Origin: JAOUEA01 sp963821925
GTDB lineage: Bacteria > Actinomycetota > UBA4738 > HRBIN12
Assembly: GCA_963821925.1 (NCBI GenBank)
Contig: CAWGFO010000001.1
Coordinates: 248,001 to 312,000, forward strand
Length of the DNA stretch: 64,000 bases
Direction of reading: 5' to 3'
Shown: piece after piece, positions 23,937 through 31,289 of the stretch
How positions within the stretch are numbered: position 1 is the first letter of the stretch
How the letters are laid out: each line of letters opens with the position of its first letter
Notes under the pieces: generated by a model
The model's input: only the letters and a program-made list of their open reading frames with translations
Database searches by the model: none
What the model was told of the DNA's origin: nothing
Made by a program: the position numbers and the translations under genes

Positions 23937-25148
23937 CTAGACCGCCTCCTCCCGCTCCACTCGGTCGAGGTACCCGCGGATCTGGATCGCGACCGCGGCG
24001 CCCTCGCCCACCGCGGACGCGAGTTGTTTCGTCGAGCCGCCGCGCACGTCTCCCGCGGCGAACACCCCGGGGAGATCGGTCATGAACGACGCGTCGGTCG
24101 TCACGAACTTCCGCTCGTCGAGGCCGACCTGCCCCTCGAGGAAGCCGGTGTTCGGGTCGAGCCCCACGAAGACGAAGACCCCCGCCGGGTGGTGCTCGAC
24201 GAGCTCGCCCGTGCTGCGGTCCTCGATCGTGACCGTCCCGAGCTTGCCGCTGCCGTCGTCCTTCGGGGAGAACGACCGCACCCCGTGCCGCAGGAGGATC
24301 TCCATCTTCGGATGGTTCATCACCTTGTCCTGCAGGATCTTCGAGCCACGGAGCCGGTCGCCGTACTCGACCACGGTCACCCGGTCGCAGAACTGCGTCA
24401 GGAAGAGGCCCTCCTCGAGGCCGCTGTTCCCTCCGCCGATCACGAGCAGCTCCTCGGCGCCCTTGTAGAACGGCCCGTCGCAGGTCGCGCAGAAGTGGAT
24501 CCCCGCGCCGATCAGATCTTCCTCGCCCTCGGCGTCGGTCCGGCGGTAGGACGACCCGGTCGCGATCAGCACCGCGCGCGCGTGGTAGTGGTCGCCGGTC
24601 GCCGTCTCGACGTCGAGCTCGCGGTGGCCTTCGTCGGTGATGTGCGTGACGCTCACGGCCTGCAGCATCTCGACGCCGTAGCGCTCGGCCTGCTTCACGA
24701 AGCGGTCCGCCAGTTCGGCGCCGGCGATCCCCTCGGGGAATCCCGGGTAGTTGTCGAGCCGCTCCGTCACGCCGGCTTGGCCCCCGAGTCCCTTCGAGTC
24801 GATCACGAGCGTGTCGAGGTTCTCGCGGGCGGCGTAGATCGCGGTGGTGAGCCCGGTGGGGCCTCCGCCCACGATCACGAGGTCGTAGACGTGCATGTCC
24901 GCGACCCGGGCGATGCCCAGCTTGTCGGCGAGCTCCTCGTTCGAGGGCTCGGCCAGGTGCGACCCGTCAGGGAACACGATCGTCGGGATCGTTCGCTTGC
25001 CGTCGTTCTTGTCCTCGACGACCTGCACGAGCTCGGGGCGCTGCTCGATGTCGTGCCACACGTACGGCACCCGCTGGTCCGCCAGGAACTTCTTCGCGCG
25101 GCGGCAGTCCGGGCACCACGGCGCCCCGTACAGCTCGATCTCGGTCAT
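23937..25148 (-). CDS. Glutaredoxin-thioredoxin reductase fusion flavoprotein
   Basis: The protein (403 aa) joins an N-terminal glutaredoxin/NrdH-like domain to a full thioredoxin reductase. Residues 1-80 carry the redox motif W-CPDC (Cys 12, Cys 15) and the cis-Pro segment RTIPTIVFPDG. Residues 88-403 have the FAD motif GGGPTG (94-99), the active-site CATCDG (Cys 220, Cys 223), the NADPH motif GGGNSG and the C-terminal FAAGDVRGG. The attached glutaredoxin could be the direct electron acceptor of the reductase. The GTG/ATG question is settled by ATG 25148 with GGGGGAG upstream. Thioredoxin reductase fused to a C-terminal thioredoxin is known; an N-terminal glutaredoxin is less common. Confidence 0.92.
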   Translation of the reverse strand: MTEIELYGAPWCPDCRRAKKFLADQRVPYVWHDIEQRPELVQVVEDKNDGKRTIPTIVFPDGSHLAEPSNEELADKLGIARVADMHVYDLVIVGGGPTGLTTAIYAARENLDTLVIDSKGLGGQAGVTERLDNYPGFPEGIAGAELADRFVKQAERYGVEMLQAVSVTHITDEGHRELDVETATGDHYHARAVLIATGSSYRRTDAEGEEDLIGAGIHFCATCDGPFYKGAEELLVIGGGNSGLEEGLFLTQFCDRVTVVEYGDRLRGSKILQDKVMNHPKMEILLRHGVRSFSPKDDGSGKLGTVTIEDRSTGELVEHHPAGVFVFVGLDPNTGFLEGQVGLDERKFVTTDASFMTDLPGVFAAGDVRGGSTKQLASAVGEGAAVAIQIRGYLDRVEREEAV

Positions 25149-25353
25149 CGCTCGCTCTCCCCCTCGGTTCGGGCACCTGCGGGCACGGTCTCGCCGGGTG
25201 GAACCGACGTTACAGCGGTCACGCGGCTCGTGTGTGGGGGCATGAACCCCCGTGGAACACGCAGGGAACCCTCCGCGATACCCCTGTCGTTCCTCAGGAC
25301 CGAACTGGAGACTGTGGGCGACGGACCGACGACGACCCACGGAGGTGTGGGAC

Positions 25354-25569
25354 ATGACGACCGATCTGGAGCTGAACCCGAGCGAAGCGCGCCGGCTCGT
25401 CCTCGGCATGATCTTCCGGCAGCCCGAGGATCAGTGGAGCCCGCATCGGCTCGCGAGCACGCTCGGCCTGCCGACGTCGGCCGTGACCCGCGCCCTCGAC
25501 GAGCTCGCGCAGGCCGGCCTCGTGACGCGGATCGATGACGAATACGTCCCGGGGATCTCGCTCGATTAG
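25354..25569 (+). CDS. Small winged-helix DNA-binding protein
   Basis: This 71-residue protein consists of little more than a winged helix: RRLVLGMIFRQPEDQWSPHRLA, then LGLPTSAVTRALDELAQAGLV as the recognition helix and VTRIDDEYVPG as the wing. It resembles MarR/IclR-type DNA-binding domains without an effector domain. The start at 25354 has GGAGGTG at 25341-25347. It is divergent from the glutaredoxin-thioredoxin reductase gene and could regulate it, but no operator was identified in the 205-bp gap between them. Confidence 0.75.
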   Translation: MTTDLELNPSEARRLVLGMIFRQPEDQWSPHRLASTLGLPTSAVTRALDELAQAGLVTRIDDEYVPGISLD

Positions 25570-25659
25570 CTTCCGGTCCGGGCCGCGCCGTGCCCGGCGG
25601 ATCCGTCGGCCCGGCCAGGTGACGTTGCGTCCGTCCGCCGGACCCGCCACGATCGATCG

Positions 25660-26463
25660 GTGGACCCTGCCTCCGTCGACCGTGTGCAGCTCTCATCGGG
25701 GAGTGTGGCGTTCAGGCGGGCAGGTGACGGACCGGCGCTCGTCCTGCTCCATGGGTTCCTGTGCGACTCCCGAGTCTGGCGTGAACAGTTGGTCCTCGCG
25801 GATCGGTTCACCGTCGTGGCGTGGGACGCTCCGGGCGCCGGGGGGTCGTCGGATCCACCGGAAGGGTGCACGATCGGGGACTGGGCCCGGCAACTCGCCG
25901 AGTTCCTCGACGCCGTCGGCATCGAGCGCGCGCACGTGCTCGGGCTCTCCTGGGGCGGATTGCTCGCGCAGAGCTTCTACGCGGCGTATCGCTCCCGGGT
26001 CTCCTCCCTCATCCTCGCCGACACCTACGCCGGATGGCGGGGCTCGTTCGGGCCGCAGATCGCCGACCAGCGGCTCGAACGATGCGAGCGCGACGCGTCG
26101 CTGCCCGTCGATCGGTTCGTGCAGGCATGGGTGCCGCAGTTCTTCACCGACACGGCCCCTTCTGAACTGGTCGAGGAGATGTCCACGATCGTGTCGAGCT
26201 TCCATCCGTCCGGCTTCCGCATGATGGCCAGGACGCTCGCCGAGACCGACAGCACCGCACTCTTGGCGACGATCGCCGTCCCCACGCTGTTGCTCTGGGG
26301 TGAGGACGACCGCCGGAGTCCCCTCGAGGTCGCCGAGGGGTTCCGCGATCGGATCCCTCAGGCGGAGCTCCACGTGATCCCGGACGCCGGCCACGTGAGC
26401 AACATGGAGCAACCCGACCGCTTCAATGCAGACGTGGCCCGCTTCTGCGGTTCGGTCCGCTGA
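25660..26463 (+). CDS. Alpha/beta hydrolase
   Basis: This 267-aa alpha/beta-hydrolase fold protein has an oxyanion HG motif in LVLLHGFL, nucleophile elbow GLSWGG (Ser near residue 102), acid in WGEDDRRSP and catalytic histidine in DAGHVSNMEQP. The complete triad indicates an active esterase, lactonase or C-C hydrolase; the substrate is unknown. GTG 25660 is the likely start, and no signal peptide is present, so it is cytoplasmic. It lies 90 bp after the small winged-helix gene on the same strand. It converges on the ADP-ribosylglycohydrolase gene. Confidence 0.9.
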   Translation: MDPASVDRVQLSSGSVAFRRAGDGPALVLLHGFLCDSRVWREQLVLADRFTVVAWDAPGAGGSSDPPEGCTIGDWARQLAEFLDAVGIERAHVLGLSWGGLLAQSFYAAYRSRVSSLILADTYAGWRGSFGPQIADQRLERCERDASLPVDRFVQAWVPQFFTDTAPSELVEEMSTIVSSFHPSGFRMMARTLAETDSTALLATIAVPTLLLWGEDDRRSPLEVAEGFRDRIPQAELHVIPDAGHVSNMEQPDRFNADVARFCGSVR

Positions 26464-26510
26464 CGGCCGGAGGAGAACGTTGAGGTGGGCACGGAGGGCA
26501 ACGCCCGCGT

Positions 26511-27422
26511 CTAGCCGATCAGGGCCGAGAGCGCCTCGGCCTCGGCCTCGATCGCCTCGCGGTCGGCGAGGTTCGCGAGCCACCCGCCGGGAAGGCCGTC
26601 ACGTCCGAACCGCGCTCCGAGGAGCGCGCCCGCCACGGCCGCGTTCGTGTCGGTGTCGCCGCCGAAGGCGACCACCTCTCGGAGCCCGCCCTCAACGTTC
26701 GTGGCCTCAGCCGCCACGCGGAGCGCCACACCCGCCGTGAAGAGCGTGAACCCCATGTCGGGCCCGTCGATCGGCCTGCCGCGGCCCGCTTCCGCTGCGA
26801 GGTACTCGAGCTCCTCGCCGCCCTCGCGGTCAGCCACGGCGTCGACCGCCGCGAGGATCGCCGGCTCGACCGCCTCCCCGCGAACGAGCCCGGCCACGGC
26901 GAGCGTCACGGCGAGGCACGCCGTGCGGCACCGTTCGTCCCAGTGGGTGAGGGCGCTCAGGCCAGGCGCCTCGGTGAACAACCGCTCGGCCGCGAGCGCG
27001 CGCACCACGCCGAGCGGTGCGCAGTACATCACCGACCCGTTGCCAGCGCTCACCTCGGGGCCGCGCTGCTCGACGTAGTCACGGGCAGGGTCCTCAGAGA
27101 CGGCGTCGCGCCAGCCGGTCAACACCTTCCGCGTGAGGTTTCCCACGTCGGGCGGGCCCGTCGCGAGCCAGGCGAGGTGCCGCGCCCGCACGTCGTCGAG
27201 GTCGAGGTCACCCCCGCGGTCGATCAGCGAGGTCCACAGGTTGCGCGCCATCGCCGTGTCGTCGGTCCAGGTGCCGGGCGGCAGCCCCATCCAGGGCAGC
27301 TCGAACGCGGGCAACGGCGACGGGATCGTCTCGCGCCGCCGGAACTCGAAGGGCGCTCCGAGCGCGTCGCCGAGGGCAAGGCCCAGGATGCTCCCCACCG
27401 CGCGATCGAGCAGCTCGTCCAC
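26511..27422 (-). CDS. ADP-ribosylglycohydrolase family protein
   Basis: This 303-residue protein is of the ARH/DraG type, which removes ADP-ribose from modified side chains using two magnesium ions. The metal-binding motifs are present: GLALGDALGAPFEF at the N-terminus, TWTDDTAMA (near residue 50) and FGGDTDTNAAVAGALLGAR (near residue 255), together with GNGSVMYCAPLGV in the middle. All the acidic ligands seem intact, so it is probably active. No ADP-ribosyltransferase partner is nearby. It is transcribed divergently from rpsD, with about 180 bp between the starts. Confidence 0.92.
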   Translation of the reverse strand: MDELLDRAVGSILGLALGDALGAPFEFRRRETIPSPLPAFELPWMGLPPGTWTDDTAMARNLWTSLIDRGGDLDLDDVRARHLAWLATGPPDVGNLTRKVLTGWRDAVSEDPARDYVEQRGPEVSAGNGSVMYCAPLGVVRALAAERLFTEAPGLSALTHWDERCRTACLAVTLAVAGLVRGEAVEPAILAAVDAVADREGGEELEYLAAEAGRGRPIDGPDMGFTLFTAGVALRVAAEATNVEGGLREVVAFGGDTDTNAAVAGALLGARFGRDGLPGGWLANLADREAIEAEAEALSALIG

Positions 27423-27605
27423 GCGCGTAGCCTAGCGGGGCCACCCGACGCCCCGGCTGGTATCGTCATGGGGCACCGAGGGCACGAGTTTCCGCAGGTC
27501 ACCTGCCCTTTCAGGTGAACACTTCACGGTCCGGGGTCGATGGCCCGACGCCCTGACCAGCGGGAACACCCTGCAGTGTCGAGGGCCATACAGGGACACG
27601 AGCAC
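27423..27605 (+). other. Leader region upstream of rpsD
   Basis: This stretch of 183 bp lies between the divergent ADP-ribosylglycohydrolase start and rpsD. It contains a small hairpin, GCAGG-TCA-CCTGC (27494-27506), and a second TCAGGTGA repeat element at 27511-27518. Ribosomal protein S4 commonly controls its own mRNA, so a leader structure is plausible, but I cannot match it to a known S4-binding fold. An in-frame ATG at 27540 could alternatively begin a longer S4. Confidence 0.3.
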
Positions 27606-28208
27606 ATGGACAAGATCGGACCCAAGCACCGCACCTGTCGCCGGGTCGGCGCCGCACTCTGCGGCCGCCCGAACTGCCCGTCGAACAAGCGCCCCTACCC
27701 GCCCGGCCAGCACGGCCGTGGGCGCAAGCGCATCTCCGAGTACCAGACGCGCCTGGTCGAAAAGCAGAAGCTCCGCGTGATCTACGGCGTGAGCGAGAGC
27801 CAGATGCGGGCGTACTACGACCGCGCCGCGGCATCCAAAGGCGTCACCGGCGAGGAGCTGATCCGTCAGCTCGAGACCCGGCTCGACACCGTGGTGCTGC
27901 GCCTGGGCTTCGCCCTCACCACGCGCCAGGCCCGCCAGCTCGTCTCGCACGGCCACGTGACCGTCGACGGCAAGCGCCTGAACGTGCCGAGCGCGAAGGT
28001 CAAGCCCGGCCAGACCATCGAGATCACGCCCAAGGCGAAGAACTTCGTCGCGGTCCGCGAGGCCGTGCAGATCACGGCCGACCCACCGACCTACCTCTAT
28101 CGGAACAAGGACGAGCTCTCCGGCACGCTCAGCCGCGTGCCCGAGCGCGACGAGGTCCCATTGCCCGTCGAGGTCGAGGAGCGCCTGATCGTTGAGTTCT
28201 ACTCCTAA
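27606..28208 (+). CDS. rpsD: 30S ribosomal protein S4
   Basis: S4 is a primary 16S rRNA-binding protein of the small subunit body. The 200-residue product has the N-terminal KRPYPPGQHGRGRKRISEYQ, the helical region and the S4 RNA-binding domain (LETRLDTVVLRLGFA...QARQLVSHGHVTVDG, quoted in parts). The N-terminal zinc site seems to be His 8, Cys 11, Cys 19 and Cys 24, a His-for-Cys variant with a shortened loop. The start at 27606 gives the normal N-terminus; an ATG 66 bp upstream would add 22 unrelated residues. It stands alone, not beside rpsM/rpsK/rpoA, as in several actinobacterial genomes where rpsD is detached. Confidence 0.95.
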   Translation: MDKIGPKHRTCRRVGAALCGRPNCPSNKRPYPPGQHGRGRKRISEYQTRLVEKQKLRVIYGVSESQMRAYYDRAAASKGVTGEELIRQLETRLDTVVLRLGFALTTRQARQLVSHGHVTVDGKRLNVPSAKVKPGQTIEITPKAKNFVAVREAVQITADPPTYLYRNKDELSGTLSRVPERDEVPLPVEVEERLIVEFYS

Positions 28209-28214
28209 GGACGG

Positions 28215-28233
28215 GTCGAACGGCCCGTTCGAC
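28215..28233 (+). terminator. Hairpin after rpsD
   Basis: GTCGAACG (28215-28222) and CGTTCGAC (28226-28233) form a perfect 8-bp stem with a 3-base loop, starting 7 bp after the rpsD stop. There is no U-tract. It is the likely end of the rpsD transcript. Confidence 0.5.
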
Positions 28234-28307
28234 GTGGGCCGGGACGGGTCGACAGGTATCGTTCACTTGAGGTACAACACATGCATCAGAGCCCGAAGGA
28301 GTCAAGG

Positions 28308-29000
28308 ATGAAGCACCGCAGTCGTTCTCTGGTATCGGTCATACTCGCGATCGGTTTGCTCGCCGCGATCGCGCCGGCGGCTTCCGCCCAGATCTTCGTC
28401 GGCGACCGGTTCAACGGAACGGCGCTCCGGCCGGCCTGGAAGCAGGTCAACTCGACCTGGCGGGTCGGTAGCGGTGTGGCCCGGGTGAACGCGAGCTCGG
28501 TGGACCCGAACACGAACGTCGGGTACGCCGTGATCAACATGAAGGGCACGCACAAGGCGGGCCTGCGCATCCAGAGTCAGGTGCGACTCAGCCCCGGCAA
28601 GTCGAACGTGGGGATCGTCGGCCCGTACAAGAACGTCGAGAACCACCTCTTCTGCAGGGTCGAGATCACGCCCGCGCATCCGCTCGGCATGGTGGTCGTC
28701 GGGCACCGGCTCCGCGGCGGGGAGCCCACCGTGCAGAAGTACAAGACCGGTCTCAACCTGCAGCCGGGAGCGGTCTATAGGCTCGTCACCGAACGTCACA
28801 ACAAGCTGATCACCTGCTCCCTCTTCCGCAAGGGAACCCTGATCACGACGATCCGTTACCGGCTGAAGCCCGCTGAGCTGGCGGCGTTCGGCGGCGGCAA
28901 GAAGGCGGGCCTTCGGATCCGGCTCGTGGCGCGCGGCGACCGCCGCGACGAGGACGACGGCCGCTCGAAGTTCCAGGACTTCCGCGTCTCGTCGATCTAG
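28308..29000 (+). CDS. Secreted beta-sandwich protein, paralogue 1
   Basis: The 230-aa protein has a clean Sec signal (MKHRSRSLV..., cleaved after PAASAQ) and a mature domain of about 200 residues rich in beta strands. It begins with a GDRFNGTALRPAW segment typical of LamG/concanavalin-like or DUF1080-type jelly rolls. ATG 28308 is preferred over 28281 because AAGGAG lies 6 bases upstream. It is closely related along its whole length to the next gene (29053-29751): both have V-R-LSPG-x-x-NVG, the HR-(L/I)-RGG segment and a C-terminal DEDDGRS-(K/R)-F-x-DFR-x-SSI. Function is unknown; a carbohydrate-binding role is plausible from the fold. Confidence 0.75.
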   Translation: MKHRSRSLVSVILAIGLLAAIAPAASAQIFVGDRFNGTALRPAWKQVNSTWRVGSGVARVNASSVDPNTNVGYAVINMKGTHKAGLRIQSQVRLSPGKSNVGIVGPYKNVENHLFCRVEITPAHPLGMVVVGHRLRGGEPTVQKYKTGLNLQPGAVYRLVTERHNKLITCSLFRKGTLITTIRYRLKPAELAAFGGGKKAGLRIRLVARGDRRDEDDGRSKFQDFRVSSI

Positions 29001-29052
29001 ACGGTCAGCGCGGACGAGGGTCAGGCCCGGTCCCGGAGGGTACCCTCACCTG

Positions 29053-29751
29053 ATGCGTGTACCGACGTTCGACCGTTCCTGGGTCGTGGTGCTGCTGGTC
29101 GCGGTCCTGGTGGTCGGGGCCGCGGCCGACGCATCCGCGGCCGTGCTCTGGGCCGACGGCTTCGGCGGGACGACGCTCCGGTCCCGCTGGAACGAGGTCG
29201 ACGCGCGCTGGTGGGTCAGGGACGGATCGCTGCATGTGCACAAAAGCAGCGTCAACCAGCGAACCCGGGTCGGCTTCGCCGTCGTCGACCTGGGGGGAGC
29301 CCATCGCGCCGGACTCCAGGTGACGAGCCAGGTCCGGCTGAGCCCCGGTCACGCGAACGTCGGGCTCGTGACGCCGTTCCGAGATGCGCGCAACTACCTC
29401 TATTGCAAGGTGGAGCTCACCCCCCGGAATCCCCAGGGCGCGGCCCTGCTCGGACACCGGATCAGGGGCGGACAGCCGAGCCTGGTGAGGGCCGCCCGAG
29501 GCATCGGGCTGGAACCGAGTGCCGTGTATCGCCTCACGGTGGAGCGGCGTGGACGAACCATCAGCTGCGGGGTCCGGCGGAACGGCGCCCTCGTCACGGA
29601 GCTCCGCTATCGCATGACCCAGAAGGACATCGTGGCGTTCGGCGGGGGGCCGATGGTCGGCCTTCGGATCAAGGTGGACGATCGGGGTACCCGGAGCGAC
29701 GAGGACGACGGCCGCTCCCGGTTCCTGGACTTCCGGGCGAGCTCGATCTAG
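29053..29751 (+). CDS. Secreted beta-sandwich protein, paralogue 2
   Basis: This 232-residue protein has a signal peptide (VVLLVAVLVVGAAADASA) and a single domain collinear with the preceding gene. Shared landmarks are a LW-ADGFGGTTLRSRW start, QVRLSPGHANVGLV, HRIRGGQPSLV, AVYRLTVERRGR and the DEDDGRSRFLDFRASSI end. It is a tandem duplicate that has diverged substantially at the sequence level, so the duplication is old. Two cysteines in YCKVEL and ISCGVRR match cysteines of the first copy and could form a disulfide. It lies 52 bp after paralogue 1, so the two are probably cotranscribed. It converges on the TetR gene and overlaps its end by 4 bp. Confidence 0.75.
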   Translation: MRVPTFDRSWVVVLLVAVLVVGAAADASAAVLWADGFGGTTLRSRWNEVDARWWVRDGSLHVHKSSVNQRTRVGFAVVDLGGAHRAGLQVTSQVRLSPGHANVGLVTPFRDARNYLYCKVELTPRNPQGAALLGHRIRGGQPSLVRAARGIGLEPSAVYRLTVERRGRTISCGVRRNGALVTELRYRMTQKDIVAFGGGPMVGLRIKVDDRGTRSDEDDGRSRFLDFRASSI

Positions 29752-30365
29752 TCGTTCCCCTCGGGCGGCTGGAGCGCGGCCCGCACGAACGCGACCACCT
29801 CACGTTCACGACGGCGCAACGACTGGCGGCTCTTGTCCGGACCGACCACCGCGTTGAGGACGCTGGCCTCGGTGAGCGACCCGACCACCGCGGTGTAGAG
29901 CGTGAACAGCAACAGGGCGGGATCCTGCTTGCGGATCTCGCCCTGATCCATGCCCGCCTGCAGGAAGTCGATCGCGCGACGTCGCAAGGGGTCGAGCCCG
30001 CCGGCGAACCGGTCGAACGCGTCGGGGCCGAGCCGACCGGCCTCGCGCACGAACATCGGGAACTCGGGCCACTCGGCCGCCAGCGTGAACACCGCGTGGA
30101 TCACAGCCTCGGCCCGGTCCCAGTAGCTCTCCTTGCCCTCGAGCGCAGCGGCGATCTCGCGCAACAGCCGCTCCCCCGCGGCCGAGAGACACGCCTCGAG
30201 GAGCGCGTCTTTGTTCGGGAAGTAGTACAGGACGGTCTGCTTGCGCACGCCGACGGCGGCCGCGATGTGGTCGAGGCTCGCGCCGTTGTAGCCGTCGCGC
30301 CCGAACTGGCGGATCGCCTCCTCGACGATCGTGCTGCGCCGGGCCTGGCCGTCGCCGCGGGGCAC
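29748..30365 (-). CDS. TetR-family regulator at the end of the acyl reductase operon
   Basis: This 205-residue TetR regulator has its N-terminal helix-turn-helix in IVEEAIRQFGRDGYNGASLD followed by IAAAVGVRKQTVLYYFPNKD, the canonical recognition helix and Y-Y/H-F motif. The C-terminal ligand domain (residues 60-205) is helical. The start is read as GTG 30365. A GGGAG that overlaps the stop of the acyltransferase gene lies 5 bases upstream, so it is translationally coupled. Being the last gene of a five-gene transcript, it most likely represses the operon in response to an acyl-type ligand. A perfect palindrome upstream of the first gene (36416-36431) is a candidate operator. Confidence 0.88.
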   Translation of the reverse strand: MPRGDGQARRSTIVEEAIRQFGRDGYNGASLDHIAAAVGVRKQTVLYYFPNKDALLEACLSAAGERLLREIAAALEGKESYWDRAEAVIHAVFTLAAEWPEFPMFVREAGRLGPDAFDRFAGGLDPLRRRAIDFLQAGMDQGEIRKQDPALLLFTLYTAVVGSLTEASVLNAVVGPDKSRQSLRRREREVVAFVRAALQPPEGND

Positions 30366-30367
30366 CG

Positions 30368-31279
30368 CTACTCCCAGGTCGAGGAGGATCGCCGCTTCGG
30401 CACCGGGCGCGAGCCCTCCCAGCGGCGGAGCCAGTCGGGACCCGTCGGGCCGTGCAGCGACGGGGTCTCGCCCCGTTCGGCGCGGTGGAGCGCTTCCCAC
30501 CACGTCGAGTGGTCCTCGTCGTGGAGCTCGGCCACCGCCTGGGTCATCCGCAGCGAGAACGCCTGATGCGTCTCGCCCTCCTCAGGGTAGATCGGGGGGC
30601 CGAACCGCACGTTCACCGGTGGCCGGCCGGCCTTCGGCCAGTTCGAGCCCTTGGGCCATGCCTGGTAGGCGCCCCGGATCGCGATCGGTGCGGCGCCCAC
30701 GCCGGCCTCGATGCAGAGCCGCGCCGTGCCATGACGGAACCGCTGCACGTGCCCGTCGGACGACCGCGCGCCCTCCGGGAAGACGACGAGCGACCAGCCC
30801 TCGTCGAGCAGCTCGCGCGCCTTCGTGACGGCGCCGCGGCCACCCTTCGCCCGATCGATCGGGAACCCGCCGTAGACGAGCGCGGTGAACGCCTGCCGCC
30901 ACCACACGTCGAAGAAGTAGTCGCGCGCGGCGCCCACGGCCGTCTTCGACTGCCAGCGATCCGGGAGCGACGTCATGATGATCGTCGCGTCGAGGTGGCT
31001 CGTGTGGTTCGAGTAGAAGATCAGCGGCGCTCGCACGCCCTCGAGCACGTCGCGACCGTAGACCTTCAGCGCCACCTCGTTGCGGAGCATCGGCAGGATC
31101 ATCGACTTCAAGATGACCTGGCGTGCAGCGGTTCCCGCCTCGGTGCGCGCCCAGTCGGTCGGGAACGTCCGGTCGACCCGCTCGAGCGCATAGGGCTCCG
31201 CGGAGCGCGGCACCATCGGCCGGCGGCCCCACCGGAACCCCTCGGCCATGCTCTTCAGGTCGTCACGCAGCCCGGCCAT
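30368..31279 (-). CDS. PlsC-type 1-acyl-glycerol-3-phosphate acyltransferase family protein
   Basis: This 303-aa acyltransferase carries the PlsC H-x4-D motif in SNHTSHLDATI (near residue 90), the GGFPIDRAKGG segment (motif 2) and FPEGARSSDG (motif 3), with a proline-containing motif 4. These transfer acyl groups from acyl-CoA or acyl-ACP to a lysophospholipid or other alcohol. It lies 10 bp downstream of the LarA-like gene with GAGGAG as ribosome-binding site. In this operon, which also makes a fatty acyl reductase, it may acylate an unusual acceptor such as a fatty alcohol or an ether-linked backbone; that is inference from gene order. Confidence 0.9.
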   Translation of the reverse strand: MAGLRDDLKSMAEGFRWGRRPMVPRSAEPYALERVDRTFPTDWARTEAGTAARQVILKSMILPMLRNEVALKVYGRDVLEGVRAPLIFYSNHTSHLDATIIMTSLPDRWQSKTAVGAARDYFFDVWWRQAFTALVYGGFPIDRAKGGRGAVTKARELLDEGWSLVVFPEGARSSDGHVQRFRHGTARLCIEAGVGAAPIAIRGAYQAWPKGSNWPKAGRPPVNVRFGPPIYPEEGETHQAFSLRMTQAVAELHDEDHSTWWEALHRAERGETPSLHGPTGPDWLRRWEGSRPVPKRRSSSTWE

Positions 31280-31289
31280 CAGGCGCTCC

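Noticed and set aside
25252..25353. Upstream extension of the small winged-helix protein
   Set aside because: It has an unusual Arg/Trp/Pro-rich composition, and GGAGGTG is correctly spaced for ATG 25354.
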